A stretch of DNA of 61,199 bases from NCBI GenBank assembly GCA_002689655.1, contig NZHC01000063.1, positions 22,719-83,917 of the forward strand. The letters run 5' to 3'. This DNA comes from Rhodopirellula sp. Lineage in GTDB: Bacteria > Planctomycetota > Planctomycetia > Pirellulales > Pirellulaceae. A program made the position numbers and the translations under genes. The notes below the pieces were generated by a model that made no database searches, was not told the DNA's origin, and was given only the letters and a program-made list of their open reading frames with translations. Numbering within the stretch: the first letter of the stretch is position 1; each line of letters opens with the position of its first letter. Shown here in pieces: positions 55,557 through 61,199 of this stretch.

Positions 55557-58500
55557 CTAACGTGTGATGGTGACTTCATAATTCATCACCCGCTTGTCAC
55601 TCTGCTCAACCGCCCGAACGCGAAAACGCTTCCCGATCATTTCAGCGCCATCAGGCAAATTGATCCCGCGTCGCACTTCTTGCCCAGCAGGTACAGCAAG
55701 CTGTTTCTGATCAAAGGATCCTGCCGGAGGAAAGAAGAAACAGTTATACAGCCGGGGTGTTTTCGTCTTGTTGTTGATCACCAACTCGGCTCGCAACCGT
55801 CCATCGGGCAACAGTCGGGTTTCGATTTTCATATCAATGCCAGCTGGCCCCACTTGCACCTTGCGGTACACGGATACAAGTTCCGGGGGATTGGTTTCCA
55901 GAGCGAACTGTATCTCTACCTCATACTCACCGATGTCAGTGGTATTACTTAGTACAACTTGAAAGTCGACGTCAGCATCCTGCCCGCTCAGAAGGCTCCA
56001 AGATTTTTTGGGTGGTGTAACTCGCCAGGATCGAGGTGGAATGACTCGAACTTGCCCGACTAAGCTTTGTTGCATCGGGTTGGTGAATGCGATCTTCATC
56101 ACCTCTTCACGTCCCAATGGACTATCCAGACGATCACTGCCCAGTTCGACCGACATCCGAAACGCAAGCACCGCTGGATCACAACCGATCAAAAAGACTG
56201 GCTCTGGCCCAACAGGTACTCGCTGCATCAATTGCCCTCCAACATCTACTGTCTGCAGGGAAGTGACTCTCCCCCAAACATCGACCATCAGTACCCCATC
56301 ACCAAAGTACGCCAACTCTTCGGTCACTTCATCGGCCCAGATCAGCACAACAGCCCGCTTGGCATTGGTATAAACTTGATTTCTGGCTTGGGAACGCAAC
56401 TGCATGGATCCAACGGCTCTCAAATTCCCTAATAGCAACGAGGTGGTACGCCAAGGAAGCAACATTTCCCCGGGACGGTTGTCCGGGCGTAGCAGTCCGA
56501 ACTGGGGATCATGGGGTCTGGCAACAAAAGCAGCCTGCACTCGATGTTTGCGAGAGGTGGCCATTCTGAGCACGAGGTCACGAATTCGCGTTTGTCGATC
56601 ATAGATTTTGGCATCAAGCGGATCGATAAGCAGCCATGTTCTCGGTCCTGCAAATCCAGCATCGGCCTGCTCGCGATCGCTTTGCTCAAGAAACGCATCG
56701 AGTTCTCTTGCGGACAAAGGTGGCGAACTGCTTCGGCATGTTGCCCGCCAAGTTGCCGAGGCAAACGGCGCAGAGGGCTCAAGCCACGGCCACGAAAGGG
56801 CGACGTCGATTTTCTTTCCATTTCTTTCCTCCAGTCCATCCACAATTTCTTCGATCTGTTCTGGCAACCGAGGCGATCCAAGAAAACTGAAATCCCGCTC
56901 GCCACCCAGTTGCCAGACTTTGATTTTCTGGCTGAAATGCTCCATGATCGGTGACAGATGAGCTTGCCATGTCTCGGGATCACGAAAGACTTCAGCAGCC
57001 ACAATTCCCCCCAACTCTGAAAATTTTTCGACGTGTCCAGGGGGTGGCTGATTGATCAGGCCCACCGTTTGGATTCGAGCATCCTGTAATTTTTCGAAAA
57101 GAGCCTGCAGTTCATCGCGGGCAACATTATCTGGCTCCCAACAGGGGTACTTTACCCAGGAGACGCCCAGCCGAGACAACCAGAGTGCAAAATCTGCGGC
57201 TCCTATCTGTTCTTGCTGACCTTCCAGGTTCCAGCCAAAAAGTCCCCGTCCGTGCTCACCTAAATCCTGTACAACAGCCAAGGTCGTGTGGGCACTGAGC
57301 TGGAAATCATGTCCGCCCGCCAAGCCCACCTTCATCCGATAATAACCAGCCTCCAAACCTGGGATTTCCCAATCCAGTTGAGTACGACTACGGTGCAAAG
57401 TATTTCCCGCATCAGGCTTCAACGGCTCACGTTCAATGGGCGTCAGCGCGCTGGAAATCAATGTGCGATTGATGTCGTACAAGTCAAACTGAACCTTGTT
57501 GATCTCCGCTGGCAAGTAGCCTGCAATGCTCGCGCTCGCTCGAACGGTATCGCCGATGTTGTAAATTCCCCGTGGCTGATCAGTCGTGATTTCCAGTTGA
57601 GGTTTTTCTTCAATACGAATGTCATCGAAGCCAACACTACCTTGAATATCTTCCAATCCATCATCCCGCCCCCTGACAATGAGACGTGTAACGAGGTGCG
57701 TAGTCCCTGCGGGAGGCCTCACCAAAGGCAGAAGAAAGGTCTTCCACGCAGTGTCTCCACCAACCTTCGGAGTGCTGTGAACAGCTAACTCTTCCAGCAC
57801 CCTACGTTGCTTGCTGCCATGAATTTCCTCACTGACAAAGCGACCAAATACAAACTCAACACGCGCTGAGTTGTAGACCAAGTCCGTCCGGATGCGACAG
57901 CCAAAGCGATATTGGTGTGAGACGTTTGCAGCAAGAATAGGCGAAGAGACCAACGCGCCGCTGCCATTCAGATCAACGCGTAAATACCGATCAAATAAAA
58001 CATCAGCAGGAGACGGTGGTAACGCGGCAGGATTCTTTTGAACCTGATTTGTCAAAATGGACCAACCAATTGCCAAATGGTGATTGAGCAAATTGAGATG
58101 GGGATTCCAAGGCGATTGATCCTTCAACCACTGAGAGCTGTAAATCAACTGGCCATCAAACCAGCGGACGAATTTCTCCAAGTCAGCTGAACCCCGATTG
58201 TCACGCACCATGCCAATTTTGACGTAGGTCTTGTAGTCGACACCACGCTCGCGTTTCCATCCGATAGGTATCTGACGAATCTGTCCCATTTCAGGACCAA
58301 ACGCGTAAGTCAAGTTGAGAAGCTTTTCCTGAGGCCGCGTCTTGAATGCAGATGCTGCACCGCTCTGCCTCCGATCTGCTCCACCGGCAGCCGGAAAATT
58401 CCTAACGGCAGGCTTGGGAATCGCCGAAACTGGCGATATTTTCTGGCTCCAACAACTGCCGCTGATCATGCACATCGTGACCCCGACCGCGACCAAGCCA

Positions 58501-58574
58501 CGGCCACTTCGTTGGCTGGTGGTTGCGATCCGGTTGAAGACACGTAAGATGCCAGCAGAAATAAGACCGGTCAT
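55557..58574 (-). CDS. Large secreted or lipid-anchored protein with glycosidase-like TIM barrel
   Basis: A 1005-residue exported protein. ATG 58574 is used: it begins an Arg-rich N-terminus followed by a signal (GLVAVGVTMCMISGSCWSQK), whose Cys near residue 40 could be lipidated. After a jelly-roll region (residues about 110-330, ending VGFDDIRIEEKP) and an Ig-like domain (335-430) comes a probable TIM barrel (about 440-770). It contains LSRLGVSWVKYPCWEPDN, QTVGLINQPPPG, KVWQLGGERDFSFLG (about 550-563) and IDVALSWPWLEP. The Trp-x2-GGE segment sits where clan GH-A enzymes have their acid/base NE(P) motif. Two C-terminal Ig-like domains follow (NEW3-like: MKIAFTNPMQQSLVGQVRV...). I suspect a diverged glycoside hydrolase or binding protein. 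Not proven. Confidence 0.7.
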   Translation of the reverse strand: MTGLISAGILRVFNRIATTSQRSGRGLVAVGVTMCMISGSCWSQKISPVSAIPKPAVRNFPAAGGADRRQSGAASAFKTRPQEKLLNLTYAFGPEMGQIRQIPIGWKRERGVDYKTYVKIGMVRDNRGSADLEKFVRWFDGQLIYSSQWLKDQSPWNPHLNLLNHHLAIGWSILTNQVQKNPAALPPSPADVLFDRYLRVDLNGSGALVSSPILAANVSHQYRFGCRIRTDLVYNSARVEFVFGRFVSEEIHGSKQRRVLEELAVHSTPKVGGDTAWKTFLLPLVRPPAGTTHLVTRLIVRGRDDGLEDIQGSVGFDDIRIEEKPQLEITTDQPRGIYNIGDTVRASASIAGYLPAEINKVQFDLYDINRTLISSALTPIEREPLKPDAGNTLHRSRTQLDWEIPGLEAGYYRMKVGLAGGHDFQLSAHTTLAVVQDLGEHGRGLFGWNLEGQQEQIGAADFALWLSRLGVSWVKYPCWEPDNVARDELQALFEKLQDARIQTVGLINQPPPGHVEKFSELGGIVAAEVFRDPETWQAHLSPIMEHFSQKIKVWQLGGERDFSFLGSPRLPEQIEEIVDGLEERNGKKIDVALSWPWLEPSAPFASATWRATCRSSSPPLSARELDAFLEQSDREQADAGFAGPRTWLLIDPLDAKIYDRQTRIRDLVLRMATSRKHRVQAAFVARPHDPQFGLLRPDNRPGEMLLPWRTTSLLLGNLRAVGSMQLRSQARNQVYTNAKRAVVLIWADEVTEELAYFGDGVLMVDVWGRVTSLQTVDVGGQLMQRVPVGPEPVFLIGCDPAVLAFRMSVELGSDRLDSPLGREEVMKIAFTNPMQQSLVGQVRVIPPRSWRVTPPKKSWSLLSGQDADVDFQVVLSNTTDIGEYEVEIQFALETNPPELVSVYRKVQVGPAGIDMKIETRLLPDGRLRAELVINNKTKTPRLYNCFFFPPAGSFDQKQLAVPAGQEVRRGINLPDGAEMIGKRFRVRAVEQSDKRVMNYEVTITR

Positions 58575-58583
58575 GAACGACGT

Positions 58584-59372
58584 ATGGGGGAAGACTTGGC
58601 TGAACTGAATGTAGCTGTCCGACTGGACGCAATGAGATTGCCACTGCGTAAAGCGATCGAAATGGCCTCCCAACTGGGTGCTTCGGCGGTGGAAATCGAT
58701 GCGCGCAACCAGATCCACCCAAGTCAATTATCGGACACTGGCCTTCGCCAGTTGCGGAAAATACTGGATGACCGTAATCTCAAAGTCTCTGCTTTACGCT
58801 TTCAAACACGTCGTGGCTATGAACACCCCCAAAACCTGGAACGTCGGGTAGAGGCCACCAAGTCTGCGATGCAACTTGCTTACCGACTCGGAGCACCGGT
58901 AGTGATTAATTCTGTTGGCGTTGTCCCCGGCGACGAAGAAAGCTCGCAATGGGCGTCACTACGTTCGGTTTTAGATGATCTAGGACGCTATGGAACCCGA
59001 GTTGGGGCGTTTTTGGCCGCGGAAACGGGGGCAGAACCGGGTCCTAAGCTAGCAAATCTTTTAGAGGGTGCAGATGACGCCTTCATCGCAGTTGCGTTCA
59101 ATCCTGGGCAGCTGATCATCAACCGGCATGATGTCCAAGAAACGTTGCTCGCCCTGAAGCATCGAATCCAGATTGTCTGCGCCGTCGATGGTGTGATCGA
59201 TTTAGCTGCTGGCCGGGGCATTGCGGTACCGCTCGGGCAGGGCGTGGCCGATTTCCCCGAGTTGATCGGAATGCTGGAAGATGTCCAATACCGGGGCCGC
59301 TATGTGGTCGGTAGAGCTGACTCACCTATTCAGGAATTAACTGACGGCATTTCCTACCTGAAGCAACTTTGA
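58584..59372 (+). CDS. Sugar phosphate isomerase/epimerase-like TIM barrel
   Basis: A 262-residue xylose-isomerase-like TIM-barrel protein. Two starts compete: ATG 58584 and TTG 58596, the latter preceded by GGGGGAAG. The pattern MRLPLRKAIEMASQLGASAVEIDAR at the N-terminus is the first two strands of the AP-endonuclease-2/xylose isomerase-like fold; YRLGAPVVINSVGVVPGDEE and AVAFNPGQLIINRHD follow. The usual metal-binding Glu/His set is not clearly complete (a Glu in FLAAETGAEPG, Asn/Asp later). Such proteins isomerise or epimerise sugars and inositols. The start is 9 bases from the divergent start of the large secreted protein. Substrate unknown. Confidence 0.75.
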   Translation: MGEDLAELNVAVRLDAMRLPLRKAIEMASQLGASAVEIDARNQIHPSQLSDTGLRQLRKILDDRNLKVSALRFQTRRGYEHPQNLERRVEATKSAMQLAYRLGAPVVINSVGVVPGDEESSQWASLRSVLDDLGRYGTRVGAFLAAETGAEPGPKLANLLEGADDAFIAVAFNPGQLIINRHDVQETLLALKHRIQIVCAVDGVIDLAAGRGIAVPLGQGVADFPELIGMLEDVQYRGRYVVGRADSPIQELTDGISYLKQL

Positions 59373-59719
59373 ACGTTGCAAACCAAGTAGCAAGGATGAA
59401 CAAGGCGGTGCTAATATCCAAGTCAGCCGTGTCGAGCCTTAGAAACCTGCTGCAAGTAACGGCATTTTGATTCAGAATGCACAACAGTTCTCAAGCGACA
59501 GCAAACTGCTTCGTGACGAGCTGGGGACTGACCGTGATCACGAGCTGCGAAACAGCGGTTCGCGTATGCTGTGTGGCCCGAAGATTGACCTGCAAGCAAT
59601 GCCAGCAGCTAAGAAGTCGACTCCCGTGAGCAGATCACTCGGGGCCAAGGAGATTTAAGCCCGGCGGCAACTTGCCATGATCACTCCGAGTTCCAATCAC
59701 CCACCACCGCAGCACGATG
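59373..59719. other. Intergenic region between convergent genes
   Basis: 347 bases between the convergent isomerase-like and coiled-coil genes. No gene or terminator with a clear stem and T-run was recognised. Confidence 0.45.
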
Positions 59720-60181
59720 CTAGCTATTGGCGTCACTACTGCTCAGTTGCGCCAACACCTGCAAAACACCGTTCAAATGAGCCAAACGTGGTCCAAAACG
59801 ATCAACAAACTCATTCAGCATGTACTCGCCTTCGACGAGGTGCTCCTCGCTATCAGCAATTTCTTCTGTCAACGTGTCAAGAAACTGCGTTTGTACTCGG
59901 CTCAGGGTCTCCGCCGCCTGCCGACAGGAGCGAGCAAGTTCCGGGTTGGCGTTTTTCCACTGTTGCAACTCGGTAGCACGCTGTTTATTCGCAGCAACTT
60001 GCTGATGAACTAGCTCTTCGAGCAGGCGATTCTGTTGTTTTTGGCCATCGACTAATTCAGTCAAGAGCTCCAGAGCCGTGTGGTCTGCGTCACCTTGCTG
60101 CCCCTGCCCAGCCTCCGATTCACTGTCAGCCGAAACGTCGATCCGGAACATGGGAGAGATAGGCTCGTGCTCGTATGACAT
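59720..60181 (-). CDS. Hypothetical coiled-coil protein
   Basis: A 153-residue cytosolic, acidic protein. The ATG ending at 60181 (MSYEHEPISPMF) is chosen with AGGA about 9 bases upstream; the 16 codons above it are an unlikely N-terminus. Residues about 36-75 (LELLTELVDGQKQQNRLLEELVHQQVAANKQRATEL) form a strong Gln/Glu/Leu coiled coil. A second helical part (100-150) ends LNGVLQVLAQLSSSDANS. No signal peptide or enzyme motif. It resembles small planctomycete proteins of unknown role. Confidence 0.65.
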   Translation of the reverse strand: MSYEHEPISPMFRIDVSADSESEAGQGQQGDADHTALELLTELVDGQKQQNRLLEELVHQQVAANKQRATELQQWKNANPELARSCRQAAETLSRVQTQFLDTLTEEIADSEEHLVEGEYMLNEFVDRFGPRLAHLNGVLQVLAQLSSSDANS

Positions 60182-60572
60182 CAGAATGATTCCTGCTGCG
60201 ATAAATAAATTTCTACAGATGTTGCCCAAGTATAACCAAGGAATTTTTTAATGTCGATGAAACCGAATCAGGTTGGAAATTTTGTTTGGCGGCAAAAAAA
60301 AACTTTGAGATAATCGCTATTTTCGCACTTGCTTTCCGTGACCGGATAATTCCCGTTCCAACCGCTAAAGTCCGAATATATTACGCGCCGAAACTGACCT
60401 TAGGCGACGATACAACAGGCAAGCCCAATGTTTCCCGTGTTTCACAGTCATGACACGCGCAGCGTCTCCACCTGAGCGGAACTGCGTGACTGCCGCTGCC
60501 GATCAAACGAGTACAAGCTGCAGGTAGTTGCGGTAGTCCGATCCTCCCACTCACCCCAAGTTAAAGACGCGG
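60182..60572. other. Divergent intergenic region
   Basis: 391 bases between two divergent hypothetical genes. AT-rich just upstream of the minus-strand gene (60236-60305), where its promoter is expected; no clear boxes. No gene seen. Confidence 0.5.
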
Positions 60573-61136
60573 ATGCCAGACACGGATTCACCAACGATTG
60601 CCTACTACACGGTTGTAGAAGACGAGCGAACAGGTTGGACAGGCGGATTGCTACTTCTCAATGGTGGAGGCAGGCCTCTGGAATTTCAGTGCACCTTGCC
60701 GGTGCGTCCCACACGGGCCCACGAGATCCTATTTGGTCTCACCCTTCGCGATCATTTGATTGGGGAAGTGATCGGACCACTCCTTGTGCGTAAGTGCCGA
60801 ACCCCGATTGCCCTGCTGTGCTGCGACCAACCGGAGGCACTGAGGATCGAAACGCGAACCAAGTGCCCCGTAGCGCTCGTCGAGGAGGCCGCTTTGTCGG
60901 ACGAAGGTCCCATGGATGACGAATCACTGCTGGGTTCCACTCGCGTGGACCTAGCGGGATCCACGCTGAGAGTTGCGGTAGAGCAAGCCGAGCAAGTTCA
61001 ACAATTGGCCGCCGGCTTGATCGATTTACCCGACGCCACTGAACCGTTCGAACGGATTCGCGAAGCGATCAAGGAAGCACAGTCCCAGATCGCAAGAGCA
61101 CAATCGTCACGGCTACCGCCGGCAGCTGCTGCCTGA
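60573..61136 (+). CDS. Hypothetical protein
   Basis: A 187-residue protein with ATG at 60573. The first half is a mixed alpha/beta domain (IAYYTVVEDERTGWTGGLLLLNGGG, HEILFGLTLRDHLIGEVIGPLLVRK). The second half is helical and acidic, ending in an Ala-rich tail (SRLPPAAAA). No domain is recognised. The strand order and small size suggest a conserved planctomycete cytosolic protein. Its stop is followed at once by the 16-bp repeat at the window's right edge. Confidence 0.65.
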   Translation: MPDTDSPTIAYYTVVEDERTGWTGGLLLLNGGGRPLEFQCTLPVRPTRAHEILFGLTLRDHLIGEVIGPLLVRKCRTPIALLCCDQPEALRIETRTKCPVALVEEAALSDEGPMDDESLLGSTRVDLAGSTLRVAVEQAEQVQQLAAGLIDLPDATEPFERIREAIKEAQSQIARAQSSRLPPAAAA

Positions 61137-61199
61137 ACTGCTGCACATGAACACTGCTGCACATGAACACTACTGCACATGAACACTGCTGCACATGAA
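61136..61199. repeat. Tandem repeat, 4 x 16 bp, open at window edge
   Basis: CACTGCTGCACATGAA repeats with exact 16-base period: 61136-61151 (first base differs), 61152-61167, 61168-61183 (one change) and 61184-61199. The array starts at the stop codon of the hypothetical protein and reaches the last base of the window, so its true length is unknown. Confidence 0.9.

Noticed and set aside
61136-61199. Repeat array as a possible CRISPR
   Set aside because: The 16-bp units are directly adjacent with no spacers, and no cas genes are present.

Overview
The window looks like a piece of a planctomycete chromosome, most likely from the Pirellulales (Rhodopirellula-like). The reasons are seven type I sulfatases, several proteins of the planctomycete cytochrome families (DUF1549/DUF1553, DUF1501, DUF1587/1592/1588/1585 and a PVC-type CxxCH haem-binding protein), a C30-carotenoid-type gene pair, long secreted proteins of unknown function, moderate GC content, frequent GTG/TTG starts and poor Shine-Dalgarno sites. 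No rRNA, tRNA, CRISPR array, transposase or phage gene was seen. The assignment is inference from gene content.

Layout. 1-6.4 kb: the end of a DcaP-like porin, a secreted hypothetical protein, an extended SDR epimerase and a secreted alpha/beta-hydrolase esterase. 6.8-13.6 kb: a DUF1592-type c-haem protein on the + strand faces a three-gene minus-strand operon (DUF1549/DUF1553, DUF1501, WD40 propeller). 13.8-16.5 kb: a secreted parallel beta-helix protein and a two-domain fasciclin protein. 17.1-20.2 kb: an overlapping aldehyde dehydrogenase/CrtN-type desaturase pair, probably for carotenoid end-group oxidation. 21.1-22.4 kb: a membrane-tethered PP2C phosphatase.

22.7-51.2 kb is a catabolic island. 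It holds seven sulfatases (five on +, two on -), an M1 aminopeptidase with HEAT repeats, an S15-type hydrolase, a sialate O-acetylesterase-like SGNH enzyme, a PVC haem-binding protein with TspO downstream, and an SDR protein. Two sulfatases are fusions. One carries two complete anthrax-lethal-factor-like zinc-peptidase domains in tandem. The other carries an SGNH esterase. No recognisable classical glycoside hydrolase, polysaccharide lyase or transporter lies among them, so the island looks like a set of accessory enzymes that remove sulfate, acyl and peptide groups from sulfated glycans or glycoproteins.

51.3-61.2 kb is more housekeeping in nature: an HDAC-like deacetylase, MtnA (methionine salvage), CsrA with a sigma-54-like promoter element, SurE, a large secreted protein with a possible hidden glycosidase-like TIM barrel, a sugar-phosphate isomerase-like TIM barrel whose start is only 9 bases from the divergent start of that gene, and two small conserved hypotheticals.

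A recurring non-coding feature is short (12-19 bp) perfect or near-perfect tandem duplications, almost all between genes. At least eight sets are present, and the last runs off the right edge of the window.

Functional names are from reading motifs by eye. No database search was run.
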